From: Morinoia aosen
Taxonomy: Eukaryota; Arthropoda; Malacostraca; Amphipoda; Talitridae
Reading direction: 5' to 3'
DNA length: 64,000 nucleotides
Assembly (NCBI GenBank): GCA_030386875.1
Contig: CM059564.1
Location: 42,924,075-42,988,074, forward strand
Below the pieces are notes generated by a model that made no database searches, was not told where the DNA came from, and saw nothing but the letters and a program-made list of their open reading frames with translations. Of the stretch, positions 36,298 to 48,566 are shown one piece after another. The translations under genes and the position numbers were made by a program. How positions within the stretch are numbered: position 1 is the first letter of the stretch; every line of letters begins with the position of its first letter.

Positions 36298-36528
36298 AGA
36301 AGCTATTTGTAACGGATAGGAGGATAGCGTGTCGTTTAAAACTGCCTTGTCTTTCATGATAAAAAGCGATTCTAGAATACGGAGATCTGTTTGAATAGAT
36401 GCGGTAGCAATAATATTAAAATCGTCTAAGCGATCGGGAAGGTCGCACTTTTTTACATGAGAGCGGACTACAGAGTGAGGAGGGGTTTTTAGAGTCAAAT
36501 TCGTTCGATAGTGTTATTCAATTTAGAA
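36298..36528 (-). pseudogene. GIY-YIG endonuclease C-terminal fragment of a Penelope-like element
   Basis: The open part (36298-36498 and five codons upstream) translates to a segment with the features of PLE GIY-YIG C-termini: a TPPHSVVRSHVKKC stretch, then DFNII (residues 26-30), the diagnostic LRILESLFI (39-47) and LNDTLSSYPL (54-63), ending near the true C-terminus. Glu43 fits the conserved catalytic glutamate of GIY-YIG nucleases and Asn55 the conserved asparagine near the end of the domain. In-frame TAA codons at 36514-36516 and 36523-36525 interrupt the upstream part, and the GIY and YIG strands are not recognisable, so it cannot be functional. The full domain would cut target DNA for insertion of the element. 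Confidence 0.72.
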
Positions 36529-36540
36529 AAATTGTGTATT

Positions 36541-37509
36541 CGCTATGTTCTAATGGATAGTTTTGATTTCAACAGAGTGAATGGAAATATATGGAGCGCA
36601 AAAACAATCCTCCTCTTTTTGATTTTGGAATAAATTGCAGTGCGTAGTAATATAAATCCCACAAGTAATGATAGTAATAGTAATATAACGACCGACAGTA
36701 ATATAACTCTTCAACGCCCGGTCAAGTGATTAAAATCCACTTGCTATTCAATCAGGGCAATCTAAAAAAGTTGTTCAACTACTAAATTTACCCTCTACAC
36801 ATTCTGATGTAATGCGGGCAAAAGAAATTAATAAGAAAACAGGCAATAAATTCGCACGGAATAAAAATTCCGACTGAAAAGTTTCCATCAGAAAATATGC
36901 CATGGCTTTATTTCAAGCTGAAAAAAATAGACATGTTCCTTAGAAACTACTTTCAATCAACAGGTTTATGTTGATGCAACGCCACAATAAATACCACAAT
37001 TTCATGAATTTTCTGAGAACAATTCATGTGAAAATTTGCCCATAAAAGTTGTTCTTGTTAGTCTCCAATGGAATCGATTCTGAATCCCCTAATGAGACTC
37101 AATGTGATCGATTGTACACTGATTCTGAAATCAATGGGGCCTGCTTCACAGCGGGACTCCATATTAGCGTCTAAAAGCGTTGCAGCTGGAGATGTTGTAA
37201 GCTCTCTGAACGACTCCATTTCTTAAAATGATTTGACTTCTCGCCGAGAGACACGTTGAGAACAGACGCAGGATTTTATTAGCTCCCTAATTAACCCCAA
37301 TTTCCACGTTTATGCATCATTGACGGTGCTCAACAACAAACTTTTAGCCTGCGTTGTTTCGAAGCAAAATCTGATAACGAATTAACCCGTTGGAGGCAGT
37401 TCGATCGTGTTAAATGAGCGTTCCAACGTCGGGCGACATAGAATTGTGTGAGAGGCGTCGGAATTGGTCGTGTCTGTGCGCCTCGACAACTCTTCGAACA
37501 AAAATCCCA
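36541..37509. other. no gene recognised
   Basis: AT-rich unique sequence. If the PLE had a 5' part here I could not recognise it. Confidence 0.4.
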
Positions 37510-37697
37510 CTGTCGAACAAAATTGCCGAGCAAAATTTCTCACTTTCGAGTAAAATTATCGAGCAAAATTTCTTACTCTCGAGTAAAATTATCGAGCAAA
37601 ATTTCTTACTCTCGAGTGAAATTGTCGAGCAAAATTTCCCACTATAGAATACAATTGTCGAGCAAAATTCCCCACTGTCGAGCAAAATTTGAAAAAC
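37510..37697. repeat. 33-bp tandem array built from two half-units
   Basis: About five to six copies of tcgagcaaaatttcttactc plus tcgagtaaaatta. Each 33-bp unit is itself a dimer of a 16-17 bp tcgag(c/t)aaaatt motif. Because 33 is a multiple of three, frames on both strands stay open; these are not genes. Confidence 0.92.
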
Positions 37698-39937
37698 CAC
37701 GAGTGAAATACGACCCTTGCACATATGTCTAAATAACAGTTTTTTCCTCTGTCAAATCAGATATTCAGTTTTTTGGTTCTTGTTTTGAATCGAGCAAGGT
37801 TAATGCAAATGCATGGGAGTAACAAAAATATCTTTATTGACTTGTCGAGTTTCACCAGCAACTTATATGTAAGCATGATAAAACTCGGCATCGCTTGACC
37901 TCACTCAGCCTTCTCTTAAATTGCAAACCTTTTTGTCAACTAAGTACGATAATATTAATAAAAGCTTTACTTTCTGGCTTCTATATGACGATTTATCAGT
38001 GATATTATCGGCACAATTGTCCGAGTCACAAAGGTTAATGGCTTCTTCCATTAAGTGATAGGCTCAATCAGAGACAAATGGGAAACTTGACACTGCGAGT
38101 TCAGTTGACGGTTGCTCATACATAAAAGGGAATTAAAGAATTTTAAACAATTTACACAACTTTTGAATTGATTAAAATTTCTTAATCACTTGATTTCTGA
38201 AAATTAGCGTGCAGTAAATTTATCCAAAAATTAATTGCTTGTCGGGAAACAATTGTGGTGAATTGAGTCCTGCATGAATTCAATGTACTTAATGCGGTAA
38301 ACATTGCAAAATTTAGTTCTCAGTAGAATATTATTCTTCTTCGTTTGTTTCCCAAGCAAGTAGGACACTGTTCTTCGCTGAAAATTTGCTACCTTTTGAA
38401 AACCGAGTGACCGGTCTTCCTGTCGTAAAATTCAATAAAATCGACTACGATGCCATTCATGAAGACTGCGGAATAAAGCAGCTTTTATTTTACAAACTCG
38501 TCACATTTTAACGATGTTGAAATCTTCAACTTTCATTAATATCATCGTGTTGAAAGTTAACAGGAAATATAGAAATATATCACACATTTACAACCGATGT
38601 GAGAGCTATAATAGCAGGAGCAAGAACCTTGGCCTAGGTATTATGTTCAACACTATCGTATCACTTCGCTACAAACATAGGCTAGATCTAATGGCGCAAT
38701 GATAACGATAATATCACCATCAGCAGACAACAATGGCACACGAGGAACTCATGTCAGGGCACATATGGCCCTCATGTATGTATGGTGGAGAGAAATATAT
38801 AATATTCCTAGGCTCTGATAATTATGGATGTGAGAGCGTCCGTATGGTGCAGTTTCAAATCTGGTAGCGCAAATATAGTAGTTGAAGACTGATGACACTT
38901 TCTTCATTGATTTTAAATAGTGCACATATAGGTAAATACAATTGATGATTTCTTCGTTGAAAGGATTGAAATTTCTTAGCCTCTTAGATATGATAGTTGA
39001 ATAGCTTTTTAAGAACCTACTATAACAAAGATGAGAAAAAACGTACTACGTTAAGTGGTGTGCACAGCACTTGAAATGGAAAATAACTAAAAAATTGAAT
39101 AATATTAAGCTCACGTAAACAAAACTTGCCAGCCGAATATAACTGTAGTATAAGTGATAGCTGGCATCCCCAAGAAAACTAGTTAAATTTATATACTTTC
39201 ATTGAAACGAAACTTTCATTATTTCTTGATATATATGCACAAATGATTGTACTCAATATGCCTTATCTTTCCTTCAGTCCTCTTGAATAATGCTTTTCTT
39301 ATTTGTTTCTTCTAAGTTCTAATAATTCGAAATGTTTTTGTTCTTTCTACAAAGTTGTTGTGTTATAGTCTTATAACCGCCTAACCTACTTAAATTTTTC
39401 AAAAATACGCAGAGTCTTTAACGATTTCATCTCCCGTTTAAATAATGAAGTAGGTGGTAAGATGTTCATTTGAGCTTAAAATCATGCTCTTTTCTGGCAT
39501 TTGAGTTTTCGAACAAGATTAATGCATTTCATTCCCTTCTACAGCTAAACAATTTAATCCAAAAAAGATGAGCATTTCCAGTGAAGATAATAGCTTCTAT
39601 ATAATTTCATTCAACGTTGTGTCACTTCTTAGTGAATAATTATACGTGTGATAGTTACAGTGCCTGGCTATACCATGGCCAAGTAGCAAGATATTATTAT
39701 TATCTGCTTAGGGGTACAAATATATCTCTTTTTGAAATGGCTACAATGCTCGTCAGAGTGTTATCTTCGTCTTGCACACCACTAATTCTTTGAAACCGTA
39801 AAACTTAAAGCATGCCACCGAACTCCTAACCTCACTTCTATTTTGTTATGAATCACAACTCACCCTATCAATGCACGTCTAAGCCTCCCAGCACCTCAGA
39901 AGTGAGGAAGTAAATCTGAACCACACCTCGCATTTCC
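37698..39937. other. no feature seen
   Basis: AT-rich unique sequence with no array or long inverted repeat. Confidence 0.5.
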
Positions 39938-40110
39938 CACCATTGGTCGCGTCGCGTCGGTCAATGGTGTTTACTGTGTCATCTACCCGCGGCTGTCTCA
40001 CTTAATTTCGCTTCCGTCCCCCGACGCTTGTTACTTGACGGCCAGGAGTCGTGTAAAAAGTTCAGACTTGCTGCGTCACGACCAGCGATAGGGCGGCCTA
40101 TGTGACTGAT
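39938..40110. other. CpG-richer patch with paired CCAAT-like sites
   Basis: caccattg (39938-39945) and caatggtg (39962-39969) form an 8-bp inverted pair around a gtcgcgtcgcgtcgg core, and the patch to about 40110 is GC-richer. Paired CCAAT boxes and CpGs fit a promoter, but no TATA box, initiator or downstream gene is recognisable. Confidence 0.25.
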
Positions 40111-40149
40111 TGCCTAAAGAGAAGTACTTTGCTTCAGACGAGTCCAGAC

Positions 40150-40500
40150 GTTTAACGGGGCAGCAGTTTTTTCCAATAACGGCTAGGGAAGATTGAAAAA
40201 GAAAAAAATTTGTCAGGTATTGTTTACAATAACGGCAAGAAGTGATAGAAAAAAGAATAACGTCAATTTCAACTGTTTTAGGTCATCATGACACGTGTTT
40301 GTTTGTAATGAGTATGTCTATCTTGAACAAAGTAGGTTTAGGTTCTATTTATAGGGCAGGAGTTTTTATCAATAAAGGTTAAAAGTGATTGAAAAAAGCT
40401 GAAACATTAATTTCAAAATGCTTTCAGTCACCACTAGTTTGTCCGTGACTGAAATAAAAAATCGGGTAAAATGTTTAGGTTCTATTTTACTGACCTTAGA
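40150..40500. repeat. old, diverged duplication
   Basis: gggcag(c/g)agtttttt/a with caataa(c/a)gg(c/t)ta and gattgaaaaa recur at about 40158 and 40353, and a third partial copy (caataacggcaagaagtgat) lies at about 40228. Spacing is irregular. Confidence 0.5.
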
Positions 40501-40998
40501 TTATTCTGCAAGTTTCTGCATGTATCATTAATCAGGGATTTTTCATGAATAGGTTAGTTTTTTGCCTTTTCAAAACTACATCAATAAGATGAATTCGAAC
40601 GTGCCAAGTGGGGAAAAGTTATACATTATCCAATGCTTCCCCATCAATGTATTAGCCTTTTGAATTATTGGAATCTGCTCGTTCGAAACTTGAATAAACT
40701 CTTCTCGTAAGGGACAGAATTGTTACTAGAGGTAGCCCTGTGTTACCATCAAGAAAACTAAGTTAAATATTTTTATATAAAAATCGAATTTACTGTTGGA
40801 TTTATGAGGCAAATTTTTCCTTAGTCATCTTTGTGGTTTCATGTTACAGGTCATTTGAAACGCTGGAGCTACAAGTTCACGTCTCAAAATCTTTAATGTG
40901 TGTTAATTTCGTTGCTAATTCGCGTACACAGATCAGGATTAATGTACAACATTTTTGACCGAACATTTCTGGAAAACAGCCTTATCTGCTGAGTGTAA

Positions 40999-41180
40999 CG
41001 TTCAATGAGTTTTTTAAGCCCAATTCTAAATAAAATCCTTCTAAAATCTTAACCTGATATTTTCTTCAAGTATATATCATTGCTAGTGTGACGTTAAACG
41101 AGTTTTTAAGCATAATTTCAAATAGAGTTCTTCGAAAAAGTTTACCGTGTCATTTTCCTGATATACCATTGTTAGAATTT
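40999..41180. repeat. 93-bp tandem duplication, diverged
   Basis: cgtt(c/a)aa(t/c)gagttttt starts copies at 40999 and 41092. Both continue with an AT-rich block and end near atcattgctag/accattgttag. Confidence 0.7.
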
Positions 41181-41409
41181 CCTCCATTAAACTTTTTCCC
41201 TGCAGCGAAATTGTCGCGTGTAAATTGTTCTAGTCTCATGCCATGTGTCTAGCGGCTAGGAAGTTCATGTATCATAGGAACAATGGCACACAAACCTCAC
41301 ACATACTCCCCGGCAAACTTTCATCCATTCTTCTCAGAGTTCACCAGGCACTCATAATGGCAGCTGGCTGCGTCCATCATCCATGCAAGGTGAGGGACAT
41401 ATCGCAGGT

Positions 41410-41530
41410 TGTGTGAGTGAGTGTGTGTGTGTGTATGTGTACGAGTGTGCATGTGTGGCTGTGTGTAAGACTGTGCATGTTGTGTGTGTTTTGTGCTGTC
41501 ATGCGTGAATGCGTGTTTATTGTATGTATG
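41410..41530. repeat. degenerate TG microsatellite
   Basis: gtgtgtgtgtatgtgtacgag-like sequence, similar in kind to the tract at 299-545. Confidence 0.85.
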
Positions 41531-42096
41531 TGACTTCCTTCGCTACTATGCTCTCCTCAACTGTAACTTCAAAGGAGCTACTAGTTTTTACACCCTTTAA
41601 AGCAGATTTTTCGCATTCGTTCTTCTATTTACATAATCCGGCTATTTATTGTCCTTTTGATCATAGTTATTAGTCCTTTCGTGATTAGGTATTAATTCAA
41701 GCTGCAGCTATTTAACTGTTGAGATATCCGTTTATTGTATAAGGATCATCAATAAATTTCTGATACGTTATTTTTTTCTCAATATTTAAACATCAGCTGT
41801 TGATAAAAATATTTTGCTTGTTGGAAATTCCTCAAGTATCATTATAAAGGTTTAGATTTTCTTATTCAATTTAATACAAAAAGCAATCTATTTGAAATGT
41901 TCAAATTTCTGAAAGAGCATGCATGAAAACCAAGGAGCGTTGTCATGATCAGGTAGTTCATTTTCAACCCTAACCCTAACCGTGTGTTTCCACGAACAGA
42001 ACTTGGCACAATTGAAAAATTTACATTCAACACCCGAAAACGTTAAAATATATCAATCTGCACACAATTCCTCATAGCTGCCATCATTTTTCCAGG
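41531..42096. other. AT-rich DNA with a short telomere-like string
   Basis: aaccctaaccctaacc at 41966-41981 is about 2.7 copies of CCCTAA. Nothing else was seen. Confidence 0.5.
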
Positions 42097-42932
42097 ATAT
42101 CAGTTAAAACCCATCAATTTCCCCCAGGATATCAGTTAGAGCCATCAATTCCCCCCATGATATCAGTTAAAGCCATCAATTTCCCCCATGATATCAGTTA
42201 AAATCCATCAATTTCCTACAGGATATCAGTAAAAAACCATCAATTTCCCCCAAGATATCAGTTAAAATTTATCAATTTCCCCCATGATATCAGTTAAAAT
42301 CCATCAATTTCCCCCATGATATCAGTTAAAAATGATCAATTTCCTACAAGATATCAGTTAAAAATCATCAATTTCCCCCATGACATCAGTTAATAACCAT
42401 CAATTTCCCCCAAGGTATCAGTTAAAACCATCAATTTCCCCCATGATATCAGTTAAAAACTATCAATTTCCCCCAGGATGTCAATTAAAAACAATCAATT
42501 TCCCCCGGGATATCAGTTAAAAACCATTAATTCACCCAGGATATCAGTTACAAACCATCAATTTCCCCCAGGATATCACTTAAAAAACATCAATTTCCGC
42601 AGGATATCAGCTAAAACCATCAATTTCCCCAACGATATCAGTTAAAAACCATCAATTTCCCCCATGATATCAGTTAATAACCATCAATTTCCCCCAAGGT
42701 ATCAGTTAAAACCATCAATTTCCCCCATGATATCAGTTAAAAACTATCAATTTCCCCCAGGATATCTGTTAAAAACCATCAATTTCCCCCAGGATATCAC
42801 TTAAAAATCATCAATTTCCCCCAGGATATCAGTTAAAATCCATCAATTTCCCCCATGATATCACTTAAAACCCATCAATCCCCGCAGGATATCAGTTAAA
42901 AACCATCAATTTCCCCCAGGATATCAGTTAAC
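42097..42932. repeat. 30-32 bp minisatellite with a 284-bp higher-order duplication
   Basis: About 27 copies of atcaatttcccccaggatat plus cagttaaaaacc, with length variation in the A run. A distinctive run of units (ending cagttaataacc, then cccccaaggtatcag, then a short aaaacc unit) appears around 42391 and again around 42675, 284 bp apart, so about nine units were duplicated as a block. Confidence 0.95.
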
Positions 42933-45900
42933 AATGGGCCCTGCATAAATCGCACTGAAATTCAGTTGAGCGATCCAGTTTAACGAGCTGAATTTCCTCC
43001 GCAGGTTTGACCTTTACATCAGTCTCGAGCTCTCGATGACATGCACAAACGTCCCTATGATCGATCTGTCTTAGATGCAAAGAACATCAAACTTTGCTGT
43101 CGAATGAATGTCGGAGCTTTGTATTGGCTTCAAGAAATATGATGCGTGCAGTTCGAAACTCCTGTTTGTCGACTGCAAGTTGACTGGCGAACGTGTCAAG
43201 TTTTTCTGAAAGAGCTCAAGGAAAAAATAGCTTTTCCCCTGCATCGCATTTAAGCGAATGATGGAAGTGTTTGAAATTGAGGAATCTTTAATCTTGTCGC
43301 TAAAAAATGCCTTTCATTTATGGCAGTTTGTAAAATCCTATTTCATCGACTTAAAACGAATGATGAAGTATTTTTATATCTAAGAATCTTCAATCTTTCG
43401 ATAAGAGATTTTTCCATTTAATGATATTTGGTAAATATACCTGAACACCAGACTCTCATAAACATATTTCGATTTTTCATACCTTAAGTTTCGATTTCGA
43501 TGCCTGAGATTCTGTTGAATTCAATTAAACTTATTTAAAAGTTACAAAAAGCTTCATCCTAAAACTGAAAAACTTTTGATGATGTACTCATACTAAGTGC
43601 TTCATAACGTACAGAATTACTTTGCTTTGCACTTAACAAATTTCTAACCGTGAATTTTCTGCACGGTTTACGCTTAGGTTTTACGGTAACGAGTCAAAAA
43701 AATGACCGATGATGAAAATAAAATCACATTGTTATGAACAATTTTAGTGATTAGCGTCAAAGAGCCTAAGCTGACGTGCAATTTAAAAATTAAAACTCTG
43801 TCAGTAACCGTAACTTAATTCAACGTTGAAGAGAAACTCTGTAGCAATGTTTTTTCTTCATTAGTGTTGGAATTATGTTCTGAATAGCACTTAAAAAATA
43901 ATTTCTTACTGAAAAATCTTTTTTACTTCATCAGCACTTCATATTTATTTAGCCATGCGTGAGCAAAGGTTTATCGTTTTGTGCACAGTTCTTTGCATAA
44001 GCTGACTAATTTAAAAACAGAGATATCTAATTTTTTAAATTAATAATTCACTCTTAATTCAATTTCTTCGACTCATTTTGGTTTAAACATTTTTCAGTGC
44101 CATGGGTTGTCAAATTTGTATTATTTTATTAATATTCTCACGTTCAAGCATTTCTCTAATTAAAATAAATCATAGAGAGCTCCCAGCATGTTGAACGCTT
44201 TTTATGATCATTATATTTTTTGTACTGATACAAAAGCTTTAAAATTTTACGGAGAAAAAGACCGAAAGCCCATTGCTACTCAAAGCCACCTTCGGTCCTT
44301 CACCTTGTATATGAACGATACGTAAGCAATGCTAATCACGAGTGTCAAGGAGCAAGAACAGGTTGTTTTAGGAACCAAGGTGAAAAAAGCCCTTTTTACA
44401 ACCTATTCTTAGTTTTTAATAAATCCTGCACGTGTTTTTACGAGGAGTGTGGCGAAATACCAAGGTCGTCCCTACGTGCTGCTCGAGATAACGCAGTCTA
44501 CCGGAGCACTTTCTTGAGCATAATTTTAGGGTAGATTATTTCACTTTAGAATTTCATCGCCTTAGTGCTACACGACGCAGAATGAATATTTGCCACTTTA
44601 CGGTAGAGAACAGTTAAATCATTAGAATTTGAAATATTTAAAGTCATTTTCAGCAGCACTATCCAAAGCAAGAATTATTTAATCTACGAGATTTATAAAT
44701 TCCTTAGATTACGTACGTTCGTGTGCCAGTTATTTTACAAGTCTGTGAAGATTATTTTCGTTTTCACATGACATGTGGCTTGCTATCCTTCGAGTGCTCA
44801 ACATTTATAGTAGATGTAAAAAACATTCATTAGAAACTTGAACTTCATAGTGCCAAGTCATAAATCGTCAGGCAATTTATTAATAACATTTTTTTAATTT
44901 ACGAACTGTAAACTTGGCGATGCGATGGAACATAAAACGCAATCGCAATCTCACCTTTTTGAAAACTATCGTCGTTGAATATCCGCTACAAGAATAAGCA
45001 AATCAAATGACGGAAGGGCCATTATATCCAAAATTACATCTCTCCTTCGCGATAATTTTCGAGTTTTCCTGCATAAATATGAAATCCCGAAAATTGCCGA
45101 AAATTGAACACAAGAAGCCTCAGACAATTTTTTCCCCCAATTACAGTTCCCGGACGCCTGTTGCGGAGAAACAGCGTCAGCGAAAAAACTTAATGACACT
45201 GACGGGTCAAGACATCATTTCATTTCGCCTTTCATGAAAGATATTTTCTATTACATTAGCCGCGTTTCATATCTGCTACGACGGCTATGGTCTCCAATAA
45301 ACTAAGATGACTTCCGCAAGACCACGCCTTGCCTAATCCTCAGCATTATTCGGTGGCAGCACCCTGCATCCTGCGATGAACAGCAAAAAATTGTCTTCAC
45401 TCCAAGCACTGAGATAAAAGCTAAATCTTTTCAATGCCGGTGTCACCGTCCCTAACGACAATGATGCTAGCGCTTCCGCTTCTGGGCCTGGAAAAAACAA
45501 GTTTGTTTTTGTGTGTTCTGGGACTGGAATGTCAGGCGAGAACTGTTCAAGAAGGTTTTCCGATCAGAAGGTTTACAGGACGGTCGTTTTATTTGCTAGA
45601 TAATAATCGTTTGTTTTAAATTAGCTTTTTGCAGCTGTGAAAGCTTGGGACATTTGAGGTACTGATGTCCAAGTGAGAAAAGATTTGAAGTACACTGAAG
45701 TGTCGCCAATCCGTAGTTGGTTTCGTAGGATTTCAGTTACTCAAGTTTACGAAAAAGGCATATTTGTAGGTTCAGAAATTCGGTTATTTTTATTTATCTA
45801 GTTTGTTCGATACGTGAACCGATGACGTAGGTATAGAGAATTAATGTGTCGAAGATTTCATTCATAACCTACATCTTCAAAAAAAAAGGATTTTCAGTGG

Positions 45901-46796
45901 AATTTATTTCGTAAATAAGAAAGTTAGTCCGAAAAAAGTGAACCACGCCATGAATCTGTGAGTTCCATTTCTACAGTAACTTAGCACAACAATTTATCTG
46001 CTGTAAAAAATACAAGTTTTTTTGATTAGTTAAAAGCGGTGAGCTATTTGTAGCGCGTGTTACATACGCATTTTTAATTTATATAATCATGAAAAATCAT
46101 TTGCATATAATGTAAATATTTATGAGTTTTCATATTTCATGATGAAATTCTAAAGAATCAATTTTGAGTTATGTGTAAAATTTCTACTCATTTGTTACTT
46201 TAAGTATTAAAAATGAATCATCCTGTGACACGCCGGAAATAATTCCTTAAAATGGAGATGCATTTTTATTTATAATTTATGTAATCATTTTTTTAATTGA
46301 TATAATTTATAAGATTATTTTTCTACTGCGTTCACGCGCCTTCTCATTTAGACGTATTTACGAGCTTCATGCCTGACTTCTCGTGCAGTAGCTTATACTT
46401 TCTCATTTTTTTAATTTGTTATTCAAAGCAGATTTGAAACGAATTACTGTTTGTAATAAAATGTTGTTTACAGCACGCAAAAGATTTATATCAAATGATA
46501 CATAGTTCCCTTTAACACACTTTTATTCGTCGTTTTTAATTGAATTTATAAGGCAATGACTCTTATTTCGTACCAATTTCTCATTTACCAGGATTTTAAT
46601 TATTAAAATCATTCGATTGAATTTATGAAGCCTGAGATTCGTGAAAAAATGAAAGTCAATGAAGCGAAGGAATTAGTAACCCTCTCATGTTCCTTCTTTT
46701 ATAAAATACCCAGTAAATTATCCAACGAAGGGATTTCAAGAATTTCAATGTGAATTAGTTTTCTTGAACCATTTTAGCCAAGTGCTAATTTTGTCA
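42933..46796. other. no gene recognised
   Basis: About 3.9 kb of AT-rich unique sequence. Opposing frames at 44966-45237 are open on both strands without recognisable content. A weak agaccgaaag/ccttcggtc inverted pair lies at 44259-44298. Confidence 0.5.
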
Positions 46797-47112
46797 GGGT
46801 CCTTTGGTCAGGTGGGCTGCGAAGAAAAGGCTTGGCCAGGTGGGCTGTGAAAAAAGGCTTGGCCAGGTGGGCTGTGAAGAAAAGGCTTGGCCAGGTGGGC
46901 TGTGAAGAAATATCTTGGCCAGGTGGGCTGTGAAGAAAAGGCTTGGCCAGGTGGGCTGCGAAGAAAAGGCTTGGTCAGGTGGGCTGCGAAGAAAAGGCTT
47001 GGCCAGGTGGGCTATGAAAAAAAGGCTTGGCCAGGTGGGCTGTGAAGAAAAAGCTTGGCCAGGTGGGCTGTGAAGAAAAGGCTTGGCCAGGTGGGCTGCG
47101 CAGAAAAGGACG
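46797..47112. repeat. 28-bp G-rich minisatellite
   Basis: About 11 copies of ggccaggtgggctgtgaaga plus aaaggctt, with variants ggtcagg and ctgcg. Plus-strand G and A predominate, unlike all neighbouring arrays. The 117-codon minus frame across it cycles through three phases of the 28-bp unit and is not a gene. Confidence 0.95.
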
Positions 47113-48095
47113 GTGGGCTCCAAACTTGGATAATCCTCAACCCCCATTGCAAGGCACTACATCAGAAAGCTATCAACTTGATTTCCGTTTTAGGAAAGCT
47201 GACTTCCTTCCACGCCTTGTAGGTGAGGCAGGTTTCATTCAATTTCAAATAGAATGAGACACTGTGCGCATAAAGTCAGCAACTTCCGTGTTTCCTCATA
47301 TTTTTATCATGTCAATTCAGTCTTGCTTTGCAATAATCGGTCTCTTGAATCCATAAATTTTTTCTGCGCAAATAAATTGCGTTGATGTTGTCATTTTCTA
47401 TTCAACGACAACCACAAAAAGCGTATAAATGATTTGGAAGAGTAGAATTCTTTGAAGTGAAAGGAAAACATCGGAAATCTCTGCCATTCATCAGAAGCAG
47501 CCCCCTCAGGCCGCTGTAAGCCATGCATGGCGCAAAACTCGACTCTAGGCCATAATGATGGACTGCTGTTACTATACTTTCGCCGTTCCTGGTCATTTTA
47601 AAAACTTCTGTCGACGTCTTTATGACGAGAAAATTTGTTGGCTTTCCAGCGCGATCTAGGCTAGGGGAAACCGTGTCCTAAAGGTCAAAATTGTGCCTTC
47701 TAACGAATGCTCGTGATTGCTCGAAAAGAATGTAATTCTTCCGTGGTGACCTATCCTGAAATAAAAATTCTATCTTTCTTTGCATGTTCCTTTGCATGTC
47801 TTATTTCGTGAGAGACCTTTGAACATAACATTTGAATCAAAAAGAAACGGCTCCCACTGTTTTCAAAGTCGAACTACAATTCTACAAAGAACCCGTGAGC
47901 AATGTGTGCTGAGGTCAGACCCAAGATTGAATGCTATTCAGACTCCTGCCACTCAAAATGCATGAATTCATAAGCCCTGCATTCAAGAAACAGACTAGAA
48001 AATTGGAGCACCGCTCAATCCTGTTTTTCCGAGGAGGTTTTTCTCAACATGGGCAAGAGAGAGCATGGCAGCTGCGGTTAAATAAAAAATGAAAT
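47113..48095. other. no gene recognised
   Basis: Unique sequence of moderate GC with 61-76 codon frames only. Confidence 0.45.
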
Positions 48096-48566
48096 TTGCT
48101 AGCTTGCTTGCTGGAATACCTAAGAAAACCTGTGCGTGCAGAACACCAGAAACTTTGCTTGGAAAGCCTCGTGTTGGTATGCAGAACCGCTTGTGCGCAA
48201 TCCTATATAAACATTAACCGTTCGTTAAATGCCAGGCTCGGACAACGTCCGGTTGACATTTGGCATCGTGCTCTGTGCTATGCTAAAAATTCTCCTCTCG
48301 AGGTACTTTTCCTGGGTAACGAAGGAGACAAACTACGCATTGTTGGGTGGCGTACTCCGCTGTCACCCCTGCGCCTTTTGGACCACTGGCACAGAGTGAG
48401 CAGCCCTCAACAGCTGCCGCTGCAGCCAATAGTATTGTGGACAACAGTACGATTGTTTCGCCAGGTTGTCTGGGGTTTTCGGAGTCATGCAGTCCACTCC
48501 CCAAGCTCGAAATTTTTGCTGTCTAAAAGTTTAGAGTTTCTCAAAATAAGTTGTGCTACTCTGTAG
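48096..48566 (+). other. 156-codon open frame, possible exon (unrecognised)
   Basis: The longest non-repetitive frame in the window, bounded by a TGA just upstream (48090-48092) and TAG at the end. It starts at TTG, and no ATG occurs anywhere in it, so it could only be an internal or terminal exon. The stretch is GC-richer than its flanks. The translation is Leu/Arg/Ser-rich with several Trp and Cys residues, with no signal peptide, membrane span or motif I recognise. A minus frame at 48283-48504 is also open. Chance at this composition is not excluded. Confidence 0.18.

Larger units (their letters stand above)
36150..36540 (-). mobile_element. Penelope-like retroelement remnant (3' end)
   Basis: On the minus strand the order is: the C-terminal part of a GIY-YIG endonuclease ending at a TAA (36295-36297), about 50 bp of AT-rich spacer, then a hammerhead-like motif (36218-36246) and an AT-rich tail. 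This is the expected order at the 3' end of a Penelope-like element, a class that pairs a reverse transcriptase with a C-terminal GIY-YIG domain and often carries hammerhead motifs in its terminal repeats. I see no reverse transcriptase upstream (36540-37300), so the copy is truncated. Both limits are approximate. Confidence 0.7.

Noticed and set aside
36541..37300. Reverse transcriptase part of the Penelope-like element
   Set aside because: I could not find any RT motif in the minus-strand frames here; the copy seems truncated.
41966..41981. Telomere or chromosome end
   Set aside because: Fewer than three CCCTAA units, flanked by unique sequence on both sides.
42097..42932. CRISPR array (about 30-bp repeats)
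   Set aside because: Repeats are contiguous with no unique spacers, units vary in length, and no cas-like gene exists in the window. The same applies to all other 27-33 bp arrays.
46794..47147. 117-codon minus frame with FSSQPTWPSLF-like repeats
   Set aside because: The 28-bp unit passes through all three phases; it is a repeat artefact.
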